Source: JBFMCC01 sp037445635
Lineage (GTDB): Bacteria > Chloroflexota > Anaerolineae > Anaerolineales > Villigracilaceae
NCBI GenBank assembly: GCA_037445635.1
Contig: JBBIKC010000001.1
Span: 289,681 to 353,680, forward strand
Direction of reading: 5' to 3'
DNA length: 64,000 nucleotides
Each line of letters opens with the position of its first letter. Positions within the stretch are counted from its first letter, which is position 1. Shown piece after piece: positions 15,502 through 24,045 of this stretch. The position numbers were made by a program, and so were the translations under genes. The notes under the pieces were generated by a model. The model was not told the DNA's origin. It made no database searches and worked only from the letters and a program-made list of their open reading frames with translations.

Positions 15502-16068
15502 CTAGCCGATTTCAGGCTCGATCAGGCCGTAACTGCCGTCGCGGCGGCGGTACAGCACACAGACCTTATTTGCATCCGCATTATAAAAGATGAAGAAGTT
15601 TTCGTGTCCCAGTAATTTCATCTGCTCGATGGCCTCGGCTTCGTCCATTGGAACCAGGACGAATTTCTTCCGGCGAACCACGAGCGGCGCGGGTTCGGTA
15701 TCGGGTTCTTCGGCGGCAGACGGGGCGGTCACCTCCGAAGCGGAACGTCCGTCGCCGCGGCCATGGTAATGCTTTCCCTTGTATCGTTCGATCTGGCGGT
15801 CCATCTTCTCGAGCGCAGCGTCGAAGGCGGCACGCACGTCGTCCGACCGCTCCTCCGTGCGCAGGATCGTCTTCTTGACGCGCACCGTGATCTGCGCGGT
15901 GTAACGATCCAGTGAACTGCGCAGCGATTTGACGTGGGTTAATTCGACCCGCGTCTCGTCAATTTGCGGCAGGTGACGGTCGAGGCGTTGAGCCTTTTTT
16001 TCCACGTACTCCCGAACGCGGTCGCCCAACTCCATATTACGCGCCTGGATTTCCAGTTTGTTTGCCAT
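15502..16068 (-). CDS. hpf: Ribosome hibernation promoting factor, long form
   Basis: The 188-residue protein has an N-terminal S30AE (HPF/RaiA) domain, about residues 1-105, beginning MANKLEIQARNMELGDRVREYVEKK. An acidic/Pro linker follows (about 106-125), then the C-terminal dimerisation domain of long HPFs with KFVLVPMDEAEAIEQMKLLGHENFFIFYN and DGSYGLIEPEIG. Long HPFs pair 70S ribosomes into inactive 100S dimers in stationary phase. A strong GGAGG site precedes the ATG. It follows comF by 22 bases and is the last gene before the terminator at 15448-15476. Confidence 0.94.
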   Translation of the reverse strand: MANKLEIQARNMELGDRVREYVEKKAQRLDRHLPQIDETRVELTHVKSLRSSLDRYTAQITVRVKKTILRTEERSDDVRAAFDAALEKMDRQIERYKGKHYHGRGDGRSASEVTAPSAAEEPDTEPAPLVVRRKKFVLVPMDEAEAIEQMKLLGHENFFIFYNADANKVCVLYRRRDGSYGLIEPEIG

Positions 16069-16090
16069 AGGGCCTCCTTGGGATTGTGGA

Positions 16091-16828
16091 TTAAACCTGA
16101 TCCAGACCGTGACGGGCCAGCGCCCGCGCCACGGTCAACGCAAACACATCTTGTGCCCCGGCGGATAAAAGCGCCTCCGCGCAGGACGATAAAGTGGATC
16201 CCGTTGTGGCGACATCGTCCAACACCAGAATGTTTTTTCCCCGTACCAATTTCGGTTCCGCCGAAAAGGCATCGCGGACATTTTCGCGTCGCTCCAGCGC
16301 CGAAAGCCCGACCTGTGACCTGGTCTCGCGCGTCCGCCGCAGGGCAGCGGGTTGATAATCCAAGCCAAGGGCAAGCGCCAGCGGGCGGGCGATCAAGGCA
16401 GTTTGATTATACCCGCGTTCCCGCAGGCGCCTCGCGCCCAGCGGCACCGGCACGACCGCGTCCAGCGGCCACCCCAGCGAAGCCACATAGCCCGCCAGGT
16501 GCGCGGCGAGCGCGTCCCCGAGACCGACGTCGCGGCGGTATTTGAGTTTGTGAAGAGCCTGTCGAATCGGGGAATCAAAAACGAGCCATGACCGCAGGAG
16601 ACGATAAGGCGGAGGCTCGGTCGAACAGCGGGGACAGGTTCCGTCTGCGGCGAGGGGCGTGCTGCATTTCCGACAAAACGGTTCGGCAACCTGAACGACC
16701 GCCTGCTGGCAGGATGAACACCAGCGGGTGCCTGGTTTACCGCATCCGCCACATTGCGGCGGAAACAACCAGTCGAGCCCGCTCCAGGCCAGCCGATAGA
16801 GCGGATACGACCAGTGCGGCGAGGTCAA
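16091..16828 (-). CDS. comF: ComF-family amidophosphoribosyltransferase-like protein
   Basis: The 245-residue protein has an N-terminal zinc-finger region with four Cys pairs (CGGCG, CSSC, CRKC, CPRC between about residues 26 and 68) and a C-terminal phosphoribosyltransferase domain with the PRPP loop ILVLDDVATTGST near 200-212. ComF proteins are needed for DNA uptake in naturally competent bacteria, though they are also present in many others. The only in-frame start is a TTG at 16828, directly after the tadC stop (TGATTG), so its translation probably depends on tadC. Its place in the pilus operon is interesting because Tad-like pili and competence can be linked. Confidence 0.88.
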   Translation of the reverse strand: MTSPHWSYPLYRLAWSGLDWLFPPQCGGCGKPGTRWCSSCQQAVVQVAEPFCRKCSTPLAADGTCPRCSTEPPPYRLLRSWLVFDSPIRQALHKLKYRRDVGLGDALAAHLAGYVASLGWPLDAVVPVPLGARRLRERGYNQTALIARPLALALGLDYQPAALRRTRETRSQVGLSALERRENVRDAFSAEPKLVRGKNILVLDDVATTGSTLSSCAEALLSAGAQDVFALTVARALARHGLDQV

Positions 16829-17788
16829 TCAGCCCCCGGTGATGTTTCCGAATACGTCTGTGATCTGCAGCAAGGCAGGCGTCATCAGAATAATGAGGAT
16901 CGAGGGAAAGATCAACAGGCCCATCGGGAGGATCATCTTGATGGGCGCCTTGTGCGCTTCCTCCTCGGCGCGCTGGCGGCGGCGAATGCGCATCTGCTCG
17001 GACTGGATGCGCAACACCTTGGCTAGGCTGACGCCAAGTTGCTCGCTCTGGATCACCGCGGCGACAAAACTGGTCATTTCCGATATTCCGATGCGGTCAG
17101 CCATGTCTTTAAGGGCTTCCCGGCGCAGCTTGCCCAGTTGAACCTCGCGGATGGCGCGCGCAAAAGCCAGCGAAAGTTCGTTCTCCCATTTTTCACTGAC
17201 CTTGGACATGGCGGCATCGAAACCCAGGCCGGCCTCCACGCAGATCGTCAGCAGGTCCATGGCGTCTGGCATCGCCTTTCGGACTTCCTTCTGGCGGCTG
17301 TTTATGCGGCTCTGAAGCCACAATTGCGGGAAGAAGAAACCCAGAACGCCAAAAACGACGACCAGGATGAGCACACGAGACAAGGGCCATGGATCGGGCG
17401 CCACTGTGCTAATCAAAAAGAGAAAGCCGGAGAACAGGGCGGCAACTACAAAGCGCGAAGACAGGAATGTGGCAGCATCAATGCGGCCGGGATTGCCCGC
17501 CAGTTCGAGTTTTCGGGATGTGTCCTGGAGGACCTTCTGGGGCGTAAAACGCGCGGAAAACTCGCCCACCCGCCGCATGAAGGGGACGATGACCCGCTCG
17601 CTAAACGGCTGAGACAGTTCGATGTCCTCGAGCGAAGCCACGTCTCCGCGCTGGCTGAATTCCGCCAGGCGGGCCTGCAAGGGATCTTCCTCCTGCGAGG
17701 CGGCCGCCCGGTTGCCGACGATCACCAGACCGATCGCGCCGCCCACGATCAAAAGTCCAATAAGTATCCAGACGATGGTCAGCAGCAT
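16829..17788 (-). CDS. tadC: Tad pilus inner-membrane platform protein TadC (T2SSF domain)
   Basis: The 319-residue protein begins at an ATG at 17788 preceded by GAGGTG, overlapping the tadB stop by a few bases. It has an N-terminal membrane segment, two helices around residues 100-150, the T2SSF cytoplasmic domain (AMPDAMDLLTICVEAGLGFDAAM and FVAAVIQSEQLGVSLAKVLRIQSEQMRIRRRQRAEEEAHK region) and a C-terminal hydrophobic helix. TadC pairs with TadB as the platform on which the TadA ATPase drives pilin assembly. It lies between tadB and comF. Confidence 0.93.
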   Translation of the reverse strand: MLLTIVWILIGLLIVGGAIGLVIVGNRAAASQEEDPLQARLAEFSQRGDVASLEDIELSQPFSERVIVPFMRRVGEFSARFTPQKVLQDTSRKLELAGNPGRIDAATFLSSRFVVAALFSGFLFLISTVAPDPWPLSRVLILVVVFGVLGFFFPQLWLQSRINSRQKEVRKAMPDAMDLLTICVEAGLGFDAAMSKVSEKWENELSLAFARAIREVQLGKLRREALKDMADRIGISEMTSFVAAVIQSEQLGVSLAKVLRIQSEQMRIRRRQRAEEEAHKAPIKMILPMGLLIFPSILIILMTPALLQITDVFGNITGG

Positions 17789-17789
17789 A

Positions 17790-18773
17790 CTACACCTCGA
17801 TATCCGCAATGCGCATCATGGTGAAATAGCCAGAAACAATAAGGAGTGCGGCTAATCCCAACGCCGCCGCGCCGCATATAACGCTGTACTTGAAAAAGGT
17901 CATCATGTACTCGCGATTCAGGAACCAAAGGATCACCACGAGGAACACGGGGATCAGAGCCATGAACGTGCCGGAGGTACGAACCTGGGCCGTTAGGACA
18001 CGAATCTCACCTTTGATCCGAATACGCTCGCGAATGGTAAACGAAATGACGTCCAGAATCTCGGAGAGGTTGCCGCCGACCTCGCGCTGAACGTTGATGG
18101 CTGTGATGACAAAGTCCAGGTCGTCGCTGGGAATGCGGCGCAGGAGATTGTCCAAAGCCGTTTCCATAGTGATGCCCAACTGCATTTCCTGCACGACGCG
18201 GCGGAATTCGTCTGAGATCGGGGGCGGCAATTCCTTGCTGACGGCCTCCATGGCCTGCATGGTGGAGTAACCGGCGCGCAGGCCGTTCACCATCAGATTC
18301 AGCATGTCGGGCAACTGATCGTTAAAGCGGGTGAGGCGCTGCCGCTGTTGGCGGCGGACATAGAAGCCAGGCAGGAAGAAACCCACTACACCGCCGAAGA
18401 TCAGGGACACGGCGCTCTGGATGTCGAAACCATGCCCGCCGAGAAGCCAAGAAAGAAAGGCGACTCCTACTGTGGATATGAATAACAGTGCGAAATACTC
18501 GGCAACCTTGAATTTCAAATCGGCGCGCGCCAGGTCGCGCGCGATGCGGTCGCCCAAAGACGACCTGGATACATGCCGATTCACCCAATCGGTGATAAAG
18601 GCTCGATCAGCGGCGGCCTTGTCTTTTTCGACAGGGCGATTCTCCTCCAGATAACGATCCAGGCGCCGTTCGACGGCGGCTCTCTCGCTGTTCGCGGAGA
18701 CGATGATCCCCACGATCAGAAAGAGGATGACGATGATGCCGCCGATGATAATGATCCAGGTGAGGATGTCCAT
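17790..18773 (-). CDS. tadB: Tad pilus inner-membrane platform protein TadB (T2SSF domain)
   Basis: The 327-residue protein starts with a membrane helix (WIIIIGGIIVILFLIVGIIV), has central helices around residues 95-140, and a T2SSF domain with QLPDMLNLMVNGLRAGYSTMQAME near 155-178 and INVQREVGGNLSEILDVIS near 225-245. Two C-terminal helices close the protein. TadB is the partner of TadC in the secretion/assembly platform. It follows tadA by 15 bases and precedes tadC with a short overlap. Confidence 0.93.
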   Translation of the reverse strand: MDILTWIIIIGGIIVILFLIVGIIVSANSERAAVERRLDRYLEENRPVEKDKAAADRAFITDWVNRHVSRSSLGDRIARDLARADLKFKVAEYFALLFISTVGVAFLSWLLGGHGFDIQSAVSLIFGGVVGFFLPGFYVRRQQRQRLTRFNDQLPDMLNLMVNGLRAGYSTMQAMEAVSKELPPPISDEFRRVVQEMQLGITMETALDNLLRRIPSDDLDFVITAINVQREVGGNLSEILDVISFTIRERIRIKGEIRVLTAQVRTSGTFMALIPVFLVVILWFLNREYMMTFFKYSVICGAAALGLAALLIVSGYFTMMRIADIEV

Positions 18774-18788
18774 AATCAGCCAGACGAA

Positions 18789-20207
18789 TTAATATCTGCG
18801 GCGTTCTCCTATGCCAAAGATCGAAGGAGGCAGATGTATGCCGGCTGCGTCGATCTTGTCCATGAACTTCGGGCGCAGCCCGGTCGGGCGCAGGCGGCCT
18901 ACGATTTTTCCATTCTCGATCCCCGTCTGTTCGAACACGAACAGATCGGTCATGGTAATCACGTCGCCTTCCATGCCCGTGACTTCGGTAATGTGCGTCA
19001 CTTTGCGGGTGCCGTCGCGCATGCGCTCCTGATGCACCACCAGGTCTATGGCCGAGGCGACCTGTTCGCGAATGGCGCGCGAGGGCAAGTCCATGCCGGC
19101 CATCAGGGTCATCGTCTCGAGACGGGACAGCGTATCGCGCGGGCTGTTCGAGTGCAGAGTGGTCATGGAGCCGTCGTGGCCTGTGTTCATGGCCTGCAAC
19201 ATGTCCAAGGCGGCCTCGTCGCGGATCTCGCCGACAATGATACGGTCGGGGCGCATACGCAAACTGTTGATCACCAACTGGCGGATGGTGATTTCGCCGC
19301 GGCCCTCGATGTTGGGCGGGCGGGATTCCAATGTGACGACATGCTCCTGGCGCAACTGCAGCTCGGCCGCGTTCTCCAGCGTTACGATGCGTTCGTCGGA
19401 GGGGATGAAGCCGGAGAGGATGTTCAGGAGAGTCGTCTTGCCCGAGCCTGTGCCGCCGGAGATCACGATGTTCAAGCGGGCTTCCACGCACGCCTTCAGG
19501 AATTGAAGCGCCTCAGGCGAAATGGTACCAAACTGAACGATTTGCTCCAGGGTAATGGGATTCTTGGAAAACTTTCGGATTGTCAATACCGGGCCGACCA
19601 GTGAGATGGGCGGGATGACGGCGTTCACACGCGAACCGTCCTGCAGACGGGCATCCACGTATGGGCTGGCCTCGTCAATGCGGCGGCCGAGTGGCGCAAC
19701 GATGCGGTCAATGATCCGCATGATGTGCTCATTGTTCTCGAACGTAACGGGGACGCGGTGGATCTTGCCCTTGCGCTCAATGTAAATGTTCTTCGCTCCG
19801 TTCACCATGACCTCGGTGATGGTCTCGTCTTCCAGGAGCGGCTGAAGCGGACCCAGACCCAGGATTTCCGCCGCGATCTGCTCGAACAGGCGCGCCCGTT
19901 CAGGCCGCGAGAGAACGATGTTCTCCTCGGATAAGATCTGCTCGAAGAGATCCTGGATCGTGCGCCGCACTTCGTCGGTGCGGGTGATATCCATGGACGG
20001 ATCGAGTTCCGCCAGCAGGCGGTTTTGGACGCGCGTCTTCAAGTCGAAGTAGGTGCCGGCCTGCGGGGCGGTGATCGGGGCGTTGACGCGACGGGCTTGA
20101 AGGGACGAGAGACGGGAAGTATCCCCGCCCTCGGAACCACTGGCGGGCTGGGAAGGCGTACCCGAGGCACCTCCCTGGCCCTGCTCAATTCGCTTCAATA
20201 AAGACAT
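18789..20207 (-). CDS. tadA: Tad/CpaF secretion ATPase TadA
   Basis: The 472-residue protein is a VirB11/CpaF-type hexameric ATPase. The Walker A motif GGTGSGKTT is near residue 251, followed by the Asp box/Walker B region RPDRIIVGEIRDEAALDMLQAMNTGH and the His box. The N-terminal domain (about 50-190) carries EVMVNGAKNIYIERKGKI. It powers Flp pilus assembly at the cytoplasmic face of TadB/TadC. I chose the ATG at 20207 because GGAGTG lies just upstream; an earlier in-frame start at 20225 is less likely. Confidence 0.95.
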   Translation of the reverse strand: MSLLKRIEQGQGGASGTPSQPASGSEGGDTSRLSSLQARRVNAPITAPQAGTYFDLKTRVQNRLLAELDPSMDITRTDEVRRTIQDLFEQILSEENIVLSRPERARLFEQIAAEILGLGPLQPLLEDETITEVMVNGAKNIYIERKGKIHRVPVTFENNEHIMRIIDRIVAPLGRRIDEASPYVDARLQDGSRVNAVIPPISLVGPVLTIRKFSKNPITLEQIVQFGTISPEALQFLKACVEARLNIVISGGTGSGKTTLLNILSGFIPSDERIVTLENAAELQLRQEHVVTLESRPPNIEGRGEITIRQLVINSLRMRPDRIIVGEIRDEAALDMLQAMNTGHDGSMTTLHSNSPRDTLSRLETMTLMAGMDLPSRAIREQVASAIDLVVHQERMRDGTRKVTHITEVTGMEGDVITMTDLFVFEQTGIENGKIVGRLRPTGLRPKFMDKIDAAGIHLPPSIFGIGERRRY

Positions 20208-20235
20208 CGTACACTCCTTCGGCAATTACAGGCCG

Positions 20236-21486
20236 TCACCGCTTGGCGGCCCGCTCCATATCTTCAGACTCGAGGGCGGTCAGCCGGGCGCGGACGCTGG
20301 CTGCCAGCCCGTACACGGCGCGCGCGATGGGCTGCGATTTCTGGTCGAGCATGAAAGGCACGCCGCGATTGACCGCCGGGATAACGATACGGTCATCCAG
20401 CGGAAGTACCGCGGCCACCTCTTGCTTCAGGTTCTCGCTCACGCGCTCCGGGGTGATGGCGATCCGTTTGTCGAAACGATTCATGCAAAAGACGATCCGT
20501 TCCCGGTCCGTACCAAGCGTCTGCAAAAGATCGAGGTAAAGGCGCGTATTCTTGATGGCGGGTATATCCTGCGTGCAGATCAACACGATCACATCGCTGG
20601 CGTCAATGGCCGATATGACGACCTCACTCAAAAACGAAGACGTGTCAATCACCACGTAAGCATACATCTGACGCAGGAATTCGATGATCTTCAGGAATTG
20701 GGAGCTGGCAATCTTCTCGGCGTGTTCCGGGCGGCTGGGGGCGGCGAGGATATGCACGCCCGAGGCCTGGTGCTTGATCAGGACATCTTCGACGATCTCG
20801 TGATCCAGTTCCTCGACGCGGGGCGCAAGGTCGGCAATTGTGTTCTTTCCCTGCTCGTTAAAGAACACCGCCACATCGCCGTATTGGAGATTGGCGTCCA
20901 CGATCACGGCGCGGGTGTCGTCGTTGTGTAAAGCCAGAGCGAGGTTCACGGCAATAGTGGTCGTGCCCGTCCCCCCTTTTGGACTGTAGACAACGATCAC
21001 CTTCCCGCGCGTGATCCCGAGGCTCATGGCTCCCATCGGGGTCAACCCGCCGACCATGCCCGCCGGCATGGCGCGCCCCTGAGAGGACTTCAACCGTTCG
21101 AAGCGGGCCATTTCCCCGGCGCGCCGGATGGCGGAGATTAATTCGTCGCCGATGGGGGGTTTGGTCAGGAAATCCCGCGCGCCGGCCAGCATGGCGCGCC
21201 GCATGTAGTTCTGGTCGCCCTGCACGGAAAGGATGACGACCTGGATATGCGGCATTTTCTGGCGGATCATCTCCGTGGCCGTAATTCCGTCAATATCCGG
21301 CATATTGATGTCCATGAGCACGACATCCGGGTCCAATTCCTGCGAGAGCTGGACCCCTTCCTTGCCGGAGCGGGCCGCGCTGACGACCTCCACGTCGCCT
21401 TCGAACTGCAACAGTTTACGGACGTTCTCGCGCGTCTCCGCGACATCGTCTACGATTAATACTCTGATCTTTACGTCCGAGGCCAT
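20236..21486 (-). CDS. tadZ: TadZ/CpaE-like pilus localisation protein with receiver domain
   Basis: Residues about 7-125 of this 416-residue protein form a response-regulator receiver with acidic pocket IVDD, phosphoacceptor Asp59 (VVLMDINMPD) and a TKP lysine. Residues about 155-405 are a MinD/ParA-like ATPase with KGGTGTTT: the first (deviant) lysine is kept but the usual P-loop lysine is Thr, as in many TadZ/CpaE proteins. TadZ places the Tad machinery at a cell pole or site. An intact Asp suggests phosphorylation control, unlike many TadZ proteins with degenerate receivers. It sits between cpaB and tadA. Confidence 0.92.
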   Translation of the reverse strand: MASDVKIRVLIVDDVAETRENVRKLLQFEGDVEVVSAARSGKEGVQLSQELDPDVVLMDINMPDIDGITATEMIRQKMPHIQVVILSVQGDQNYMRRAMLAGARDFLTKPPIGDELISAIRRAGEMARFERLKSSQGRAMPAGMVGGLTPMGAMSLGITRGKVIVVYSPKGGTGTTTIAVNLALALHNDDTRAVIVDANLQYGDVAVFFNEQGKNTIADLAPRVEELDHEIVEDVLIKHQASGVHILAAPSRPEHAEKIASSQFLKIIEFLRQMYAYVVIDTSSFLSEVVISAIDASDVIVLICTQDIPAIKNTRLYLDLLQTLGTDRERIVFCMNRFDKRIAITPERVSENLKQEVAAVLPLDDRIVIPAVNRGVPFMLDQKSQPIARAVYGLAASVRARLTALESEDMERAAKR

Positions 21487-21519
21487 TTGTGGATGGACAG
21501 CCCTTTCTTGGAATTTCTT

Positions 21520-22578
21520 CTACTCGGCCGGCGGCGCGTCGTTCGGAAGGACAATGGGAGCGAGTTGATCGACACGAGGCGTCAAGTCGTACGGTAGTTT
21601 GACCGGAACCGGGATATTGTACTGGCTGAGCAGGAACTGCAACGTGGTCGCCTCCGTAGCAAGACGGGATTGATCGTTCGCGTTCCGAAGACTGAGCGTT
21701 AATCTTGCGTTCGTATAGATCAGATAGGTCAACGTGATCTGGTCCTGCGGGGAAAGGATCAGCGTAATGATGTCAGGAGGGCGGGTATCCACCGTCTGTG
21801 CCGCCTGATCCTGAACCTGGCCGGCGGCCTCAGCAGGGTTGAACGTGCCGAGCTTAAGAACGGTCACATTCTGAAATAACATTTGACATACGGGGCGCGG
21901 GCGCTGAGCCTCGGAGGGAATCACATAGATGCCCTGCTGGAATGCCTGCTCGACCTCAGCGCGCCCCTGATAGGCTGGATCGGCGCCATATGTTTTCAAC
22001 CCCAGGCTGACACCGGGCATCGCATCGGGCGGGACATTGGCCGGCGCCTGGACGACGGCGACATGGTTGGGAGTGACCGTTTGAAAAGTAGGGTCCACAT
22101 CCACCATCAACATGCACGCGGTGACATTGATATGCGCGCCATCGGTGATTCCATAACCCATGGATTCCAGGCGCGTCGTTGGAATGGACATGGCGGTCAT
22201 GCCGGCCGGGATGAGCGACGCCCACTGGGGCCCGCTCGTCGCTACTGCGGCGCCAGCCGGGATCACCATCGGATCGGTAATAATGACGCCGGGGTCAATC
22301 GGGTATCTGGCAACCTTTCCGACCAGCGCATCCTTCTCTTCCAACGTAAACATCACCCCGGCAACCGCCTCCTGAGGAAGCGAAAAAAAGCCGAGATGCT
22401 CTTCTTTGATCGCCTCGCCCTGGGGGATGGGTTGAACGGCATAATAGACCTGATAGGTTGACGGGGCGGGGGTGGCCGTCAGGCTGGGCAAAATGAACTG
22501 GCGCAATGCGACTCCCACGACCACGAGCCCGACAATTACGATCAGGATCAAGAATATGATTATCCGTCCGCGACGCAT
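21520..22578 (-). CDS. cpaB: Flp pilus assembly protein CpaB/RcpC
   Basis: The 352-residue protein has an N-terminal membrane anchor (residues 5-28), then a SAF-like domain around 40-100 with VYYAVQPIPQGEAIKEEHLG and GKVARYPIDPGVIITDPMV, and an RcpC/CpaB domain from about 115 with IPTTRLESMGYGITDGAHINV. CpaB proteins are periplasmic or extracytoplasmic parts of Tad systems, thought to interact with the secretin and peptidoglycan. No secretin is present here. The gene follows flp after a terminator, so it may be expressed at a lower level than the pilin. Confidence 0.9.
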   Translation of the reverse strand: MRRGRIIIFLILIVIVGLVVVGVALRQFILPSLTATPAPSTYQVYYAVQPIPQGEAIKEEHLGFFSLPQEAVAGVMFTLEEKDALVGKVARYPIDPGVIITDPMVIPAGAAVATSGPQWASLIPAGMTAMSIPTTRLESMGYGITDGAHINVTACMLMVDVDPTFQTVTPNHVAVVQAPANVPPDAMPGVSLGLKTYGADPAYQGRAEVEQAFQQGIYVIPSEAQRPRPVCQMLFQNVTVLKLGTFNPAEAAGQVQDQAAQTVDTRPPDIITLILSPQDQITLTYLIYTNARLTLSLRNANDQSRLATEATTLQFLLSQYNIPVPVKLPYDLTPRVDQLAPIVLPNDAPPAE

Positions 22579-22669
22579 AGATGCTTCTCCTCTCTGATTG
22601 GACCACGGAAAAGCGCTAGTCCAGTAACATCGCCTAAATTATACAGTAAAAATCGTAAAACCTTCTGGT

Positions 22670-22705
22670 AAAAAAGTGGGACTCTGCCCTTCGACAGAGT
22701 CCCAC
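22670..22705 (-). terminator. Intrinsic terminator between flp and cpaB
   Basis: GTGGGACTCTG (22676-22686) pairs perfectly over 11 bases with CAGAGTCCCAC (22695-22705) around an 8-base loop, and on the minus strand is followed by six T. It lies 25 bases after the flp stop. Partial read-through here would give high pilin and low machinery expression, a common arrangement in Tad loci. Confidence 0.88.
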
Positions 22706-22729
22706 AGACTTTGCCTGTAAGCGGCGGAC

Positions 22730-22885
22730 TTACACGCCGGAGAGGCTGCTGTTGACGGTAGAAAACACGTTGCCAATGATCGGGCCGAGCAGCATGAGGA
22801 CCGCGATAACAACGATGGCAACCAAAACGAGAATCAACGCGTACTCAACCAGACCTTGGCCTTTTTCCTTCGGGGCAAACAACAT
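22730..22885 (-). CDS. flp: Flp-family type IVb pilin
   Basis: This 51-residue gene reads MLFAPKEKGQGLVEYALILV... It has a short Lys-rich leader ending in Gly9, the pilin processing motif G/QGLVEY with Glu at +5 and Tyr at +6, a strongly hydrophobic helix over about residues 15-36, and a short C-terminus rich in Ser/Gly. Flp pilins are cut by a TadV/CpaA prepilin peptidase (not in this window) and polymerise into bundles for surface attachment. A ribosome-binding site GGAG and a good promoter at 22940-22967 lie upstream. Confidence 0.93.
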   Translation of the reverse strand: MLFAPKEKGQGLVEYALILVLVAIVVIAVLMLLGPIIGNVFSTVNSSLSGV

Positions 22886-22939
22886 GGCTTATTCTCCTTT
22901 CTTTAAAAATTTCCAAGAGAGCGGCTTGGAGTTAGCAGT

Positions 22940-22967
22940 ATTATAGCCAGCCCACAGGAAAATGCAA
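22940..22967 (-). promoter_or_regulatory. Sigma-70-type promoter of flp
   Basis: On the minus strand TTGCAT (22962-22967), 16-base spacer, then a perfect TATAAT (22940-22945). The flp ATG at 22885 lies about 55 bases downstream, so this fits a housekeeping-sigma promoter for the pilin and its operon. Confidence 0.72.
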
Positions 22968-23013
22968 GCTTTGACGCGAGCGGGAGGTTTGCAATTATGT
23001 TAGCCGAATCGCC

Positions 23014-24039
23014 TTAACTTCGGGCCGGGACCGAAAAACCGATCCTCGCCCCTTTGCCGGCGGCGCTGTCTATCTCAAAGGTGCCGCCCAGCATTTCGGC
23101 GCGCTCCTTGATGAGTTTTAATCCAAGGCTGGTGCCGCGGCTGACAGCCTCGGGGTCGAAGCCCTTGCCGTTGTCGTCCACACTCACGCGGACGATCTCG
23201 TCCGCGATGTCCAGGTGTACTTTAACCATGGTCGCCTGGCTGTGACGGGCAGCATTACCGATCAATTCCTGAATGGCGCGGAAAATCATCACCTCGATGT
23301 AGGGCTCCAGGCGGCGCTCGCTACCGGTGACCGTCACGCTGGTATCCAGCCCCGTCTGCTCCTTGAACGCATCCGCGTACTTGCGGACCGTCGGCACCAG
23401 ACCCAGGTCGTCCAGCATCATTGGACGCAACTCGAAAATGAAATTGCGCACCTTCTGGAACGTACTCATCGCCGATACCTTGAGATTACTGAGTTCCTCC
23501 TTCGCCTGCAACGGATCCACATCCAGCAGGCGCATCGCGATCTCGGTCTGCAAAATAAAATTGGATAGAGCCTGCGCCGGGCCATCGTGCATCTGGCGAG
23601 ACAGCCGCTGGCGCTCGGATTCCTGCGCATTGACCAGCATCTCGACGCTCGCCATCTGGCTTTTCCCGCCCGCCGCGCTTGCACTTCCGCCGTTCGAATT
23701 TTCCTGGACGCGCTCCAAAACCGCCTTCTGCCGCTCGAGGTGGATCTTGTCGCTCTGCAGTTTTTCCAATTGTCCGCGCATGACAAACAGGCGCTGTTGA
23801 GCCTCCAGCGCAGAGTCGTAAGCCATTCGAATCTCGTCGGGCTTGAGACTGCCCATCTGGCCCTGGATCTGCTGGAGGTGCGCGGTGATGGCGGCATTAC
23901 GCTGGGTCAGTTTGGTCAGTTCCCCCTGGCTTTGTTCGATCATCAACGTCACTTCGCGAAGCGAGCGCTGTGTCTCTTCGAGTTCGGTTTGTAAATCTTT
24001 CAGAGGAGAGGTTCCCTCTGCGCCTGTTGTAACGGTCAT
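23014..24039 (-). CDS. Soluble DegS-like sensor histidine kinase (HisKA_3 family)
   Basis: The 341-residue protein has no membrane segment. Residues about 12-115 form a long predicted coiled coil, followed by a Gly/Ser/Ala linker (115-127). The HisKA_3 dimerisation block ESERQRLSRQMHDGPAQALSN holds the phosphorylated histidine, His151. The HATPase domain shows ELIGNAARHSQAT, DDNGKGFD and GTSLGLKLIKERAEMLGG. The plan resembles Bacillus DegS, a cytoplasmic coiled-coil sensor. It is 6 bases behind the response regulator gene, and the pair lies just upstream of the pilin gene in the same orientation, so control of the Tad pilus is plausible but unproven. Confidence 0.93.
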   Translation of the reverse strand: MTVTTGAEGTSPLKDLQTELEETQRSLREVTLMIEQSQGELTKLTQRNAAITAHLQQIQGQMGSLKPDEIRMAYDSALEAQQRLFVMRGQLEKLQSDKIHLERQKAVLERVQENSNGGSASAAGGKSQMASVEMLVNAQESERQRLSRQMHDGPAQALSNFILQTEIAMRLLDVDPLQAKEELSNLKVSAMSTFQKVRNFIFELRPMMLDDLGLVPTVRKYADAFKEQTGLDTSVTVTGSERRLEPYIEVMIFRAIQELIGNAARHSQATMVKVHLDIADEIVRVSVDDNGKGFDPEAVSRGTSLGLKLIKERAEMLGGTFEIDSAAGKGARIGFSVPARS

Positions 24040-24045
24040 TCGGTA

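Noticed and set aside
22639..22821. 60-codon minus-strand frame overlapping flp
   Set aside because: It is in a different frame from the pilin gene, crosses the terminator hairpin and lacks the pilin motifs.
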